From Conexibacter sp. S30A1 (GTDB lineage: Bacteria; Actinomycetota; Thermoleophilia; Solirubrobacterales; Solirubrobacteraceae): a stretch of 64,000 nucleotides of DNA. Positions 1 to 8,731 of the stretch are shown piece by piece (the first letter of the stretch is position 1; the number at the start of each line of letters is the position of its first letter). The notes below the pieces were generated by a model. That model did no database searches, was not told the DNA's origin, and worked only from the letters and a program-made list of their open reading frames with translations. The position numbers and the translations under genes are program-made. Location of the stretch: the NCBI RefSeq assembly GCF_023330665.1, contig NZ_CP097127.1, forward strand, positions 2,914,001 to 2,978,000. Direction: 5' to 3'.

Positions 1-282
1 GGCGCAAGCGTTCAGGTGACCGGGACCGTGACCCCGGGCCACCCCGGCCACTGGCTGTATCTGCAGCAGCAGAACGCGGCTGGCCAGTGGTTTGACATCG
101 CGGTCGGTCGCCTGAGCCGGGCCTCCACGTTTGCCTTCAGCCTGCGCGAGGGCCAGCCCGGAGCGCTTGCCCTGCGCGTGCAGATCGGCGGCGGGCCCTG
201 GAACGTCGGCGCCGTCTCGGCGAGCCTGCCGCTCACCGTCAGCGGCCTGGCTCCGGTCAGCTCGCTGCCTGCCGCCTCCTAG
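1..282 (+). CDS. C-terminal end of a secreted or surface beta-rich protein (5' truncated by window)
   Basis: The reading frame is open from the first base and stops at 280-282, so only about 93 C-terminal residues are visible. The peptide alternates hydrophobic and polar residues in an Ig/beta-sandwich style (for example the run GHWLYLQQQNAAGQWFDIA, then RVQIGGGPWNVGAVSASL). This is the pattern of bacterial Ig-like repeats that end extracellular proteins. No catalytic motif or membrane anchor is visible. A strong hairpin follows 16 bases after the stop, which supports this being a real gene end. The function cannot be assigned without the missing N-terminus. Confidence 0.6.
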   Translation, partial: GASVQVTGTVTPGHPGHWLYLQQQNAAGQWFDIAVGRLSRASTFAFSLREGQPGALALRVQIGGGPWNVGAVSASLPLTVSGLAPVSSLPAAS

Positions 283-297
283 CGCCTCCAGGTCCTG

Positions 298-331
298 GGG
301 AGGGCGGGCCGGAAATCCGGCCCGCCCTCCC
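298..331. terminator. Strong hairpin, probable terminator of the truncated first gene
   Basis: A perfect 15-bp stem (298-312 paired with 317-331) encloses an AAAT loop, and both arms are almost pure G/C. It sits 16 bases after the stop of the upstream gene and about 100 bases before the next start. There is no T-tract, as is usual for terminators in high-GC actinobacteria. Confidence 0.75.
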
Positions 332-432
332 ACGCGCCATCCACAGCCTCCAGATCCCAACCGGCGCGTCGGCCCGCAGAACGTCGTAGGCTCGCCTCCA
401 GATTCATAAACGCAACCTCAGGGAGGATTGCA

Positions 433-2493
433 GTGATCAAAGTACTCAAGGGTGCGAGCGCGGTGGCGCTCGCATGCGGTGTGGGCGCACTGGCGGCGGC
501 CCCGGCGCTGGCGGCCAGGCCGCACAGCCGGCCGCACAGCAGCGGCGCCAGCGGTCGCAGCACGGTCCCGCTCGGGATCAACGCGGCTGCGATCAGCGGT
601 GCGAAGGTGCTCGGCAACACGCCGGCCAGCACGCCGGAGACCGTCTCCTTCATCTTCAAGGAGAACAATCTGAGCGGGCTTGAGACGCAGGCGCAGAGCG
701 GATTCACGGCGCCGTACATGTCGGTGCAGAGCTTCGCGAGCACCTACGGCGCCTCAACGACGCTGATCGGGGAGCTCCAGAGCTACCTTGCCGGCTACGG
801 CATCAGCACCACGGTGTATGCCAACAACATCGACGTGGTCGCGACCGGTACGGCCGGCGAGTTTGACAGCGCGTTGACTGTCACGCAGCTTGACTACCAC
901 ACCCCGGCGCTCAAGAGCTCCGCCGCCGGTGGCGGCGGCGGGGGCACGACCGTCCAGGCGCAGACCTTCCACGCGCCGAGCAGCCTGCCCACGCTGCCGA
1001 GCAACATCGCCAGCGACCTGGTGGCGATCCTCGGGCTCAGCAACTACGCGCCGTCGGTCAGCAACGCCGCCCACACGAGCCGCGCGCTCACCAGCCACGC
1101 CGGCGCCAAGCCGAGTCCGTCCTCCAGTTGCCTGGCATCCTCCGGCGTGCCGGACGACTGCAACCTGCCCAGCAACTTCGAGCAGCAGTACGGCCTGACC
1201 GGGCTCCACAGCACCGGCTCGGGCCAGACGCTCGGGATCATCACGCTGGCGAGCGTCGACCCGGGCGCGCCGCAGTACTTCTGGAAGAACATCGCCGGTG
1301 TCCATCGCCAGGGTACGCTGAGCTTTGACAACGTCGACGGCGGTGCGGGCACCCCGAGCTACAACGCCGGCAGCGGCGAGACCGACCTGGACATCGAGCA
1401 GTCGGGCTCGGTTGCCCCGGGCGCGAACATCGTCGTCTACACCGCGCCGAACACCGACTCGGGGTTCATCGACGCGTTCTTCACCGCCGCCAGCCAGAAC
1501 GTGGCGGGATCTGTCTCCTGTAGCTGGGGTGAGGCCGAGACGGTGATCCAGGCGGCGCAGGCACTCGGCCAGGAGTCCTCGGGCTACGTGCAGGCCTTTG
1601 ACGAGGCGCTGCTCGAGATGGACGCCCAGGGCCAGGCGAGCTTCATCGCCTCCGGCGACAGCGGCGCCTACGACGCCTACGGTCAGTTCTCGGGCTCGAC
1701 GCAGCCCACGAACCTATCGGTGGACAACCCGTCAGACAGCCCCTACACGACCGCCGCCGGCGGCACGACGCTGCCGTGGAGCGAGACGTTCGCGCCGGGG
1801 GCATCCGTCGACGTAACCGCCCAGCGGATCTGGGGCTGGGACTACCTCTGGCAGCCGGTGTCTGTGCTCAACAGCATCAGCCTGCAGACCTCCGCGGAGG
1901 AGCAGGTCGTCGGCAGCGGCGGCGGCTTCAGCGTCATAGAGCCCCAGCCGAGCTACCAGAGCGGTGTGAACGGCACGACCAGCTTCACGGCCGTCCCGTA
2001 TCTGACACCGACGAGCTACAACCACAAGCTCGGCATCTACCTGCCCACGGCATGGACATTCAACCCCAACCCCGGGCTCACCACAGGCTCCGCAACGGGG
2101 CGCGCCATGCCGGACCTGGCGGCCGACGCCGACCCGTACACCGGCTACATCCTGTACGCGCCGAGCAGTGCCGGCCAGGACGGGATCGCCTCGGCGACCC
2201 AGCCGGGCTGGGGCGGGACGAGCTTCGTCGCGCCGCAGATGAACGGTGCCGCGGCTGTGATCGATTCCTATCTGGCGTCCAAGCACCTGCCGCCGACCGG
2301 CTTCTGGAACCCGATGATCTACCGGTTCGCGCAGCAGGCCAATTCGCCGTTCACGTCGCTTAACGCGAGCGGACCCTCAAACGACAACATCTACTACACC
2401 GGCACCGCGGGCGCGACGTTCGTCCCGGGCGCGGGGCTCGGCTACCCGAACCTGACCACGCTTGCGAACGATTTCGCCAAGGCCGGGTCGTGA
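433..2493 (+). CDS. Secreted sedolisin (S53, kumamolisin-type) acid serine-carboxyl peptidase
   Basis: The 686-residue preproprotein has a signal peptide at about residues 1-27 (ends PALAA). A pro-kumamolisin activation domain follows to about residue 210, then the S53 catalytic domain. The Glu/Asp pair of the triad is in GETDLDIE (E316, D320, spaced four apart as in kumamolisin). The nucleophile is in GWGGTSFVAPQ (S597). The glycine-rich end (GAGLGYPN) fits the C-terminal calcium-site region of the family. The start is GTG, chosen because GGGAGG lies 6 bases upstream and the signal peptide begins at once. The enzyme should be autoprocessed outside the cell and act at acid pH on proteins. The gene is monocistronic and convergent with pabC, with only 6 bases between stops. 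Confidence 0.92.
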   Translation: MIKVLKGASAVALACGVGALAAAPALAARPHSRPHSSGASGRSTVPLGINAAAISGAKVLGNTPASTPETVSFIFKENNLSGLETQAQSGFTAPYMSVQSFASTYGASTTLIGELQSYLAGYGISTTVYANNIDVVATGTAGEFDSALTVTQLDYHTPALKSSAAGGGGGGTTVQAQTFHAPSSLPTLPSNIASDLVAILGLSNYAPSVSNAAHTSRALTSHAGAKPSPSSSCLASSGVPDDCNLPSNFEQQYGLTGLHSTGSGQTLGIITLASVDPGAPQYFWKNIAGVHRQGTLSFDNVDGGAGTPSYNAGSGETDLDIEQSGSVAPGANIVVYTAPNTDSGFIDAFFTAASQNVAGSVSCSWGEAETVIQAAQALGQESSGYVQAFDEALLEMDAQGQASFIASGDSGAYDAYGQFSGSTQPTNLSVDNPSDSPYTTAAGGTTLPWSETFAPGASVDVTAQRIWGWDYLWQPVSVLNSISLQTSAEEQVVGSGGGFSVIEPQPSYQSGVNGTTSFTAVPYLTPTSYNHKLGIYLPTAWTFNPNPGLTTGSATGRAMPDLAADADPYTGYILYAPSSAGQDGIASATQPGWGGTSFVAPQMNGAAAVIDSYLASKHLPPTGFWNPMIYRFAQQANSPFTSLNASGPSNDNIYYTGTAGATFVPGAGLGYPNLTTLANDFAKAGS

Positions 2494-2499
2494 GGCTGA

Positions 2500-3111
2500 C
2501 TAGCGGTTAGCGATTCGCAGAACCCGTAGCGCCGAGGTCAGGACCACGGCGTCAGAGGCGAGGAGCCGGTCGAGATCGACCGGCTCCTCGTCGTATGAGA
2601 GCCGTGAGCGGCCGATCCCGGGCAGCGCGCGGCCGGCGGTGAGCGGGGCGATCAGCCGGCCGCGCTCCTCGATCAGCACGCTGGCCCAACTCGCCTCGAG
2701 CACGGCGCCGTCGGTGTCGATGAGCAGAACGAGCGCCCCGTCGGCGGCCTGCGTGAGCGCGTCGAGCAGCCGCCGGTCCGCCCACTTGTGCGGTCCCAGT
2801 CCGCCCGGCAGCTCAAACGTCGCAAAACCACGCACGACCGGGTCGCCCAACAGCGCTCGCTCATGAACGCTCAGCCCGACGCCGGGCACGAAGGTGAGGC
2901 GCAGGGCGCCGTCGCCACGGTGCACCTGCGGCGGCGTCACGGCGGCTGGCGCCACCCCGTAGAGCGCCTGGGCGCTCGCGTTCATCCGCTCGCGGTGTGC
3001 GTTGTAGCGCGCCACGGTGCGCCCCTGCACGAGCAGCGTCTCGAAGATCCCGGCCGCCGGGTCGGGGCGCTCGCCGTAGTCGAGCGCGCGGCGCGGCGGC
3101 GCGACCCTCAC
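2500..3111 (-). CDS. pabC: Aminotransferase class IV, aminodeoxychorismate lyase-like (PabC)
   Basis: This 203-residue fold-type IV PLP enzyme probably removes pyruvate from 4-amino-4-deoxychorismate to give 4-aminobenzoate for folate. The family opening is seen as PDPAAGIFETLLVQG, and the PLP lysine is in GPHKWADRR. The C-terminal LTSALRVL region is the usual substrate-side loop. At about 200 residues it is shorter than stand-alone PabC (about 270) and resembles the lyase domain of fused PabB-PabC proteins. It lies 25 bases downstream of pabB on the same strand, so the two are probably co-translated. The GTG start is supported by alignment of the N-terminus. No glutaminase subunit (PabA) is present in the window. 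Confidence 0.82.
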   Translation of the reverse strand: MRVAPPRRALDYGERPDPAAGIFETLLVQGRTVARYNAHRERMNASAQALYGVAPAAVTPPQVHRGDGALRLTFVPGVGLSVHERALLGDPVVRGFATFELPGGLGPHKWADRRLLDALTQAADGALVLLIDTDGAVLEASWASVLIEERGRLIAPLTAGRALPGIGRSRLSYDEEPVDLDRLLASDAVVLTSALRVLRIANR

Positions 3112-3136
3112 CGCGCGCCCAGGGCCCGCGCGGCGC

Positions 3137-4519
3137 TCACGCGCTGACCACGCTCGTGCCGACCGCCGCGGCGACCGGCCGCGCCTTGATCAGCGCCTCC
3201 TCGAGCTCGGCCTGGGGCTCGGAGTCGGCGACGATCCCGCCGCCGACTCCGAGCCAGATGTGTCCGTGGGCGAGCTCGAACGTGCGGATCGCGACGTTGA
3301 GCTCGAGCCCCGCCAGTGGGCTCGAGTAGCCGATCGCGCCGGTGTAGACCTCGCGGCCTGAGCGCTCCAGCTCGGCGATCACCTTGAGCGACTGCACCTT
3401 CGGCGCGCCGGTCACCGAGCCCGGCGGAAAGCAAGCGCGGACGAGCGCCGCGTTGCCGGTGCCGGCACGCAGCCGGCCCTGCACGGTCGTCACCAGGTGC
3501 CAGAGCCCCGGGTGCGCCTCGGCGGTCGGGCGCCGCGGCGCGCTCACCGAGCCGTACTCGCAGACCCGGCCGATGTCGTTGCGCATCAGATCGACGATCA
3601 TCACGTGCTCGGCGGCGTCCTTGCCCGAGGTCTGCAGCTGCTCGAGTGAGAGCACCGCGCGCGAGGGGTCATCGGGACGGTGAGCTGTGCCCTTGATCGG
3701 GCCGCTTTTCACGAGCCGGCCCTGGCGGCGCAGGAACAGCTCGGGGGAGAGCGAGACGATGCCGCCGGCCGGGGTGTCGAAGGCCGCGCTGTACTGGGGA
3801 ACGCGGCCGTGCACGAGCGCGCTGCGCAACAGCGCGCTGGCGCTCCCCTGATACTCACCCTCGAGCCGCAGGCAGATGTTGGCCTGGTAGATCTCGCCCG
3901 CGGCGATCCGCTCGCGACAGGCGGCCACCGCGCGCAGGTGGTGCGCGGCGGCGTCACTGTCCAACCGCAACGGGCCGGGACTGGCCGCTGGCCGCGAGGG
4001 CCGCCCAAGCTCCGCCTCGACGCGTGCACGCAGGAACTCGAGGCGCTCCTGCAGCGCCGCCGTGCGCGCCGGCGTGACGAGCGCCTCAAACCACCACGAC
4101 CCGCCGGCGTCGCGGTGCAGCAGGTGGTCGTAGTAGGCGAGGTGGAAGTCCGCAAGCGGCACCGGCCGGACGTCCACGAGCGGCACGTGCTCGACGAGGG
4201 CGGCCAGGCGGTAGCCGAGCCAGCCAAACCAGCCGCCGCCGATCGCCCCCCAGGCATCGGCGCCGTCGTGGCTGACCGCGGGCAGCTCGTCGAGCAGCGC
4301 GAAGGGATCCTCCTGCGGTGTGGCGACTCGCAGCGGCTCGCAGGCGACCACGGCGCCACCGCCGGCCCAGACGCCCGACAGGCTGCACAGGTGAGGCTCG
4401 CCCTCGAGTGCGGCCGCGACCACCTCCGGGCCGCAGGTCCAGGGCAGGCGCTCGCGCCACAGCTCGGCGCTGGTCATGGCCGTGTCGGTCGTTTGCGCCT
4501 GGCTGGTCGGGGTCACCAC
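3137..4519 (-). CDS. pabB: Aminodeoxychorismate synthase component I (chorismate-binding)
   Basis: This 460-residue chorismate-utilising enzyme uses ammonia from a PabA-type glutaminase to convert chorismate to aminodeoxychorismate. The N-terminal half (about 1-200) is the anthranilate synthase I-like domain. The C-terminal half holds the catalytic signatures IKGTAHR, DLMRNDIGRV, TGAPK and the IRTFEL stretch. Anthranilate synthase (TrpE) is the main alternative, but pairing with a class IV lyase favours PabB. The start is uncertain: GTG at 4519 leaves only 21 bases to the divergent kinase gene at 4541, while an ATG at 4477 (MTSAELWRERLPW) also gives a full protein. Confidence 0.88.
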   Translation of the reverse strand: MVTPTSQAQTTDTAMTSAELWRERLPWTCGPEVVAAALEGEPHLCSLSGVWAGGGAVVACEPLRVATPQEDPFALLDELPAVSHDGADAWGAIGGGWFGWLGYRLAALVEHVPLVDVRPVPLADFHLAYYDHLLHRDAGGSWWFEALVTPARTAALQERLEFLRARVEAELGRPSRPAASPGPLRLDSDAAAHHLRAVAACRERIAAGEIYQANICLRLEGEYQGSASALLRSALVHGRVPQYSAAFDTPAGGIVSLSPELFLRRQGRLVKSGPIKGTAHRPDDPSRAVLSLEQLQTSGKDAAEHVMIVDLMRNDIGRVCEYGSVSAPRRPTAEAHPGLWHLVTTVQGRLRAGTGNAALVRACFPPGSVTGAPKVQSLKVIAELERSGREVYTGAIGYSSPLAGLELNVAIRTFELAHGHIWLGVGGGIVADSEPQAELEEALIKARPVAAAVGTSVVSA

Positions 4520-4540
4520 TGCGGATTATCGTTGCAGGCG

Positions 4541-5902
4541 ATGCTCAACCGCAGACTCACAGCTCGGAGCGGTCTGCTCACGACCGCGCTCGCGGTTGCG
4601 CTGGCGACGCTTGCGATCTATCCGCTCGAGCAGGTTGCCCCAACCGTCTCACTCGGCGTCGTCTACCTGCCCGCCGTGCTGCTGATCGCCGCCTACTGGG
4701 GTTTTGCGCTCGGCCTGCTGGCCTCGCTGGCGAGCGCTGCGGCGTTCAACTTCTTCCATCTGCCACCGGTCGGGCGTTTCACGATTGCCAACTCGAGCAA
4801 CTGGGTCGCGCTGGCCGCCTTCGCGCTGGTCGCGGTCGTGGTGGCCACGATGGCCGAGCTCGCGCGCGGCCGCGCCGCCGAGGCGGAGCGCCGCCGAGGC
4901 GAGGCGGACCTTGCGGCGGCGCTCGCGCGCGAGCTGCTCGCTGGGGAGCGCACCGAGGCGGCGCTGAAGGCCACCGCCGAGCGTCTGCGCTCCGCGCTCG
5001 CGCTCTCAGCGGCGGCGATCGAGCTTGGCGAGCGCCAGCCGGCGGCGGGACAGCTCGCCCTGGCGCTGACCGACTCCGCCGGTCACCGGCGCGCAACCCT
5101 GCTCGTCGGCGATGATCTGGCCGAGGAGACGCTGGTGCGGTTGCGCACGCAGGTCGCTCCAGCTCTCGCGGCGCTCGTGGCGGTGGCGCTTGACCGCGAC
5201 GCGGCCGTCGCGCAGGCGGTTGAGGCCGCCGCCCTGCGGCGCAGCAACGAGCTCGGTACGGCATTGCTGCGGGCCGTCTCGCATGATCTGCGCACGCCGC
5301 TGACCGCGATCGTCACGGCCGGGCACGCGCTCGGCTCCGGCTCGCTGAGTGCCGAGGAGCGCGAGCAGCTGAGCGGCGCGGTGGTTGAGGAGGGCGCGCG
5401 TCTGGGGGCGCTGATCGACAAGCTCTTTGACCTCTCGCGCCTGCAGGCGGGTCGGGTCGAGCCACGGCGCGAGCCGGTCTCGCTCGAGGAGGTCCTGCTC
5501 GCCGCCGAGGACTCCGTGAGCGCTGACCCTGGCATGGTGCACCTGACGGTGGATCCGGCCACACCGACGCTTGTGGCCGATGCCGCGCAGCTCGAGCGGG
5601 CGTTCGCCAACCTGCTCGAGAACGCGCTGCGCTACGCCGGCGAGCAGCCGGTCAACGTCAGCGTGCGCCGGCTCGGCTCGCGCCTGGTGGTGCGTGTCAG
5701 CGACCGCGGACCCGGTATCCCGGCCGGTGAGCAGGAGTTGGTCTTCGAACCGTTCTACCGCGGCAGCGACGCGGGGGCGCTCAAGGGCACCGGCCTGGGG
5801 CTCGCGATCGCCAAGGGCTTCGTCGAAGCCAATGGTGGCGTGATCGGCGTCGAGTCGCTGCCCGGTCAGGGCACCAGCCTGGTGGTGAGCTTCCCGGCAT
5901 GA
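4541..5902 (+). CDS. kdpD: KdpD-type membrane histidine kinase lacking the N-terminal KdpD/Usp domains
   Basis: This 453-residue sensor kinase corresponds to the C-terminal half of KdpD. It has four hydrophobic segments of the DUF4118 type at about residues 13-110, a coiled linker, a HisKA domain with phospho-acceptor H248 in SHDLRTPLTA, and an HATPase domain with N box NLLENALRYAG, G1 DRGPGIP and G2 GTGLGLAIA. The ATG at 4541 was chosen because the membrane domain begins immediately. The frame is open further upstream, but that stretch is antisense to pabB. It overlaps kdpE by 4 bases (ATGA). The cytosolic sensory half of KdpD is a separate gene at 11538-12695. The likely role is phosphorylating KdpE under potassium limitation or turgor stress. 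Confidence 0.9.
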   Translation: MLNRRLTARSGLLTTALAVALATLAIYPLEQVAPTVSLGVVYLPAVLLIAAYWGFALGLLASLASAAAFNFFHLPPVGRFTIANSSNWVALAAFALVAVVVATMAELARGRAAEAERRRGEADLAAALARELLAGERTEAALKATAERLRSALALSAAAIELGERQPAAGQLALALTDSAGHRRATLLVGDDLAEETLVRLRTQVAPALAALVAVALDRDAAVAQAVEAAALRRSNELGTALLRAVSHDLRTPLTAIVTAGHALGSGSLSAEEREQLSGAVVEEGARLGALIDKLFDLSRLQAGRVEPRREPVSLEEVLLAAEDSVSADPGMVHLTVDPATPTLVADAAQLERAFANLLENALRYAGEQPVNVSVRRLGSRLVVRVSDRGPGIPAGEQELVFEPFYRGSDAGALKGTGLGLAIAKGFVEANGGVIGVESLPGQGTSLVVSFPA

Positions 5903-6600
5903 GCGAGCGGCTGCGTAGCGGTGAGCGCCCGCGCGTGTTGGTCTGCGACGACGAGTCCCAGATCCTGCGCGCGCTGCGCGTGGTCCTGCGTGACGCGGGC
6001 TTTGAGGCACTGCCGGCCGACAGTGCCGAGCAGGCGCTCGACCTCGCGGCGGTGCACAACCCGGACGCCGCGATCCTCGATCTGGTGCTGCCCGACATGG
6101 ACGGTGTGGAGCTCTGCCGGCGGCTGCGCGAGTGGAGCGCCGTGCCGATCATCCTGCTCTCGGCCGTTGGCGAGGAGGACGCAAAGGTGGCGGCGCTTGA
6201 GGCGGGCGCGGACGACTACGTCACCAAGCCGTTCAGCCCGCGCGAGCTGATCGCACGGCTGCAGGCGGCGCTGCGGCGTGCCGGCTCGGGGCCCGAGGAG
6301 CCGGTGATCCGGGCTGACGGGCTGGAGCTCGACCTCGCCGCGCGGGTGGTGCGCCGTGATGGCGTCGAGGTGCACCTGACCCCCACCGAGTTCGATCTGC
6401 TGCGCGTGCTGGCGCTCAACCGCGGCCGCCTGGTGACCCACCGCGAGCTTTTGCGGACGGTCTGGGGCAGCGCCTACAGCGAGGACACGCAGGTGCTGCG
6501 CGGTCACGTGGCCAACCTGCGGCGCAAGATCGAGCCGCCCGACGGGCCGCCACGCTACGTCAAGACCGACCCGCGCGTCGGCTACCGCTTCGCCGCCTGA
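5899..6600 (+). CDS. kdpE: KdpE response regulator, OmpR/PhoB family
   Basis: The 233-residue regulator has a receiver domain with acidic pocket D17/D18, phosphorylatable D61 in ILDLVLPDMDG and conserved K110 in VTKPF. A winged-helix DNA-binding domain follows from about residue 135 (LTPTEFDLLRVLALN, then VLRGHVANLRRKIE and VGYRF). It is translationally coupled to the kinase through a 4-base overlap. The kdpFACB genes follow on the same strand after 125 bases, so it is expected to activate that promoter. Confidence 0.93.
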   Translation: MSERLRSGERPRVLVCDDESQILRALRVVLRDAGFEALPADSAEQALDLAAVHNPDAAILDLVLPDMDGVELCRRLREWSAVPIILLSAVGEEDAKVAALEAGADDYVTKPFSPRELIARLQAALRRAGSGPEEPVIRADGLELDLAARVVRRDGVEVHLTPTEFDLLRVLALNRGRLVTHRELLRTVWGSAYSEDTQVLRGHVANLRRKIEPPDGPPRYVKTDPRVGYRFAA

Positions 6601-6614
6601 GCGGAGCCTGTAGG

Positions 6615-6644
6615 GCCGGCGCCGGCCAGCGGGCCGGCGCCGGC
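6615..6644. terminator. G/C hairpin after kdpE
   Basis: Two copies of the self-complementary 12-mer GCCGGCGCCGGC (6615-6626 and 6633-6644) can pair around a 6-base loop. This could end the kdpDE transcript or attenuate read-through into kdpF. There is no T-run. Each copy is itself palindromic, so a protein-binding role cannot be excluded. Confidence 0.5.
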
Positions 6645-6725
6645 AGGGGCGCCTGCACAGAACCTGTATGCCGCGCGTGCGCTCCTGCACGGATCCGGCA
6701 CGGGGCGGGCTGGAAGATCAAGCGC

Positions 6726-6806
6726 ATGGATGCTCTTGCAATTGCGCTCGCGGTCGCGATGTTCGCGCTGCTCTACGCGCTGATCTACGCGATCGACCGG
6801 ATCTAG
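6726..6806 (+). CDS. 26-residue hydrophobic peptide upstream of kdpF
   Basis: A short frame starts with ATG at 6726 and encodes a single membrane segment (MDALAIALAVAMFALLYAL, ending IYAIDRI). It stops two bases before the kdpF start. Short membrane peptides of this shape (Met-Asp start, one helix, Arg near the end) are known to precede kdpF in other bacteria, from memory. The position, the spacing and the absence of any other gene in this gap support real translation. It may help assemble or stabilise the Kdp complex, as KdpF does. It is too short for most gene callers. Confidence 0.6.
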   Translation: MDALAIALAVAMFALLYALIYAIDRI

Positions 6807-6808
6807 CG

Positions 6809-6913
6809 ATGCTGATCGCGGCCATCTCCGGCGGTGACCTCTTCGGGCTGGTGGTCTCCGTGCTCGTCTGCGCCTACCTGCTCTACGCGCTGCTGCGTGG
6901 GGAGAAGTTCTGA
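6809..6913 (+). CDS. kdpF: KdpF, small stabilising subunit of the K+-transporting ATPase
   Basis: The 34-residue single-helix peptide ends in the KdpF signature YLLYALLRGEKF. KdpF is a membrane peptide that stabilises the KdpABC complex. The ATG at 6809 follows the 26-residue peptide by 2 bases. Its TGA overlaps the kdpA ATG by one base (6913), a typical coupling in this operon. Confidence 0.88.
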   Translation: MLIAAISGGDLFGLVVSVLVCAYLLYALLRGEKF

Positions 6914-8712
6914 TGACCGTCTACGGCTGGGGCCTGATCGTCGTCTTTGCGCTGGTGCTGACCGCCCTGGCGCTGCCGCTCGGACGCTACATGGCGGCGG
7001 TCTACACGGGCCAGCGGACCTTCATGGACCCGCTGCTTGCGCGCCCCGAGCACCTGCTCTACCGGGTGATCGGCGTGCGCGTCGACCGCGGCCAGGACTG
7101 GAAGCGCTACGCCACCAGCCTGATCGCCTTCTCGCTGGTCGGCTGGCTGCTTTTGTATTTCATCCTGCGCACGCAGACGCTGTGGAGCTTCACAGGGCTC
7201 AATCCCATGGGGTATCACTCGATGCCCTGGAACGTGGCCTTCAACACGGTCTCGTCGTTTCTGACCAACACCAACTGGCAGTACTACGGCGGCGAGACGA
7301 CGATGAGCTACTTCAGCCAGATGGCGGGGCTCGCGGTCCAGAACTTCGTCTCCGCCGCCGTCGGCATCTCCGTGGCCGTGGCCCTGATCCGCGGGATCGT
7401 CACGCACGTCGCCACGAGCGAGCGCGACAGCGCTAAGGCGCACAGCATCGGCAACTTCTGGCAGGACCTGGTGCGCACCGTCCTCTACGTGCTGTTGCCG
7501 ATCTCGCTGATCATCGCGCTGATCCTGCTCTCCCAGGGGGTGATCGAGAACTTCTCTCGCTACCTGAGCTTCACCGGCATCACGCACATAGCGCAGACCC
7601 TGGCGATGGGACCGGTCGCCTCGCAGGAGGCGATCAAGCTGCTTGGCACCAACGGCGGCGGCTTCTTCAACACCAACTCCGCGCACCCGTTCGAGAACTC
7701 CAACGGCCTGACGAACTTCGTGGAGATGCTGGCGGTGCTGCTGATCCCGGCGGCGCTCGTCTTCACCTACGGGCGCATGACCGGCAACCGCCGCCAGGGT
7801 TATGCGATCTACGCGACGATGATGCTGATGTTCCTGGGGGCGGCGGCCGTCTGCTACATCGCCGAGGCGCACGGCTCGCCCGCCCAGCACGTCGCCGGGC
7901 TGCACACGGCGGTGCGCGCCGGCACCACGGGCGGGAACATGGAGGGCAAGGAGCAGCGCTTCGGGATCGCCGGCTCGGCGCTCTTCAACGTGGTCACGAC
8001 CGTGACCTCGTGCGGGGCTGTCAACAGCGCGCTTGAGTCCTTCACCGGGATCGGCGGCGCGGTCCCGTTTGCCAACCTGAGCGCCTCTGAGGTGATCTTC
8101 GGTGGCGTCGGCACGGGGCTCTACTCGATCCTGCTCTACGTGCTGCTCGCGGTCTTCCTCGGCGGGCTGATGGTCGGGCGCACGCCCGAGTACATCGGCA
8201 AGAAGGTCGAGGCGCGCGAGATCAAGCTGGTGGCGCTCGGGATCCTGATCACGCCGCTTTCGGCGCTCTTCTCAACGGCGCTTGCGACCGCCACCCGCGC
8301 CGGGCGAGCGTCGATCGACACGGCCATCGCACACGGACCGCAGGCGTTCAGCGAGACGCTCTACGCCTACCTCAGCCAGGCCAACAACAACGGCTCGGCG
8401 TTCGCCGGCTACAGCGGCTTCGTGCAGCCGGTGGCAGGCAACGTCGGCTCGCACGGGATCACCTTCGCCGACCTGCTCGGCGGCTTCACGATGCTGTTCG
8501 CGCGCTACGCGCCGATCCTCTTCGCGCTGGCGGTCGCGGGCACGCTCGTGAACAAGCGCGTGAGCCCGGCTGGTCTGGGCACGATGCGCACCGACAACCC
8601 CACCTTCGTGGTGCTCTTGATCGGTGTGATCGTGCTCGTCGGCGCGCTCACCTTCTTCCCCGCCCTGCTGCTCGGACCGATCGTGCAGGGCCTGACCGGA
8701 CACCTCTACTAG
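6913..8712 (+). CDS. kdpA: KdpA, potassium-binding translocating subunit
   Basis: The 599-residue polytopic membrane protein has the four-fold pore repeats of the K+-channel-like KdpA. Selectivity-filter regions are visible as TNTNWQYYGGE, GTNGGGFFNTNSAHPFEN (about residues 245-262), TSCGAVNSALESFTGIGG and QANNNGSAFAGYS. Length matches the family (about 560-600). It forms the K+ entry path of the high-affinity P-type ATPase. It follows kdpF by overlap, and kdpC rather than kdpB comes next. Confidence 0.97.
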   Translation: MTVYGWGLIVVFALVLTALALPLGRYMAAVYTGQRTFMDPLLARPEHLLYRVIGVRVDRGQDWKRYATSLIAFSLVGWLLLYFILRTQTLWSFTGLNPMGYHSMPWNVAFNTVSSFLTNTNWQYYGGETTMSYFSQMAGLAVQNFVSAAVGISVAVALIRGIVTHVATSERDSAKAHSIGNFWQDLVRTVLYVLLPISLIIALILLSQGVIENFSRYLSFTGITHIAQTLAMGPVASQEAIKLLGTNGGGFFNTNSAHPFENSNGLTNFVEMLAVLLIPAALVFTYGRMTGNRRQGYAIYATMMLMFLGAAAVCYIAEAHGSPAQHVAGLHTAVRAGTTGGNMEGKEQRFGIAGSALFNVVTTVTSCGAVNSALESFTGIGGAVPFANLSASEVIFGGVGTGLYSILLYVLLAVFLGGLMVGRTPEYIGKKVEAREIKLVALGILITPLSALFSTALATATRAGRASIDTAIAHGPQAFSETLYAYLSQANNNGSAFAGYSGFVQPVAGNVGSHGITFADLLGGFTMLFARYAPILFALAVAGTLVNKRVSPAGLGTMRTDNPTFVVLLIGVIVLVGALTFFPALLLGPIVQGLTGHLY

Positions 8713-8731
8713 GCAACGGGAGACTGACGCC

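Noticed and set aside
3680-4540. N-terminal extension of the Kdp histidine kinase
   Set aside because: It is antisense to pabB and lacks KdpD motifs. The membrane domain starts exactly at ATG 4541.
6601-6725. Cyclic di-AMP or other riboswitch ahead of kdpF
   Set aside because: The region is only 125 bases, contains one simple G/C hairpin and shows none of the conserved riboswitch core sequences I know.
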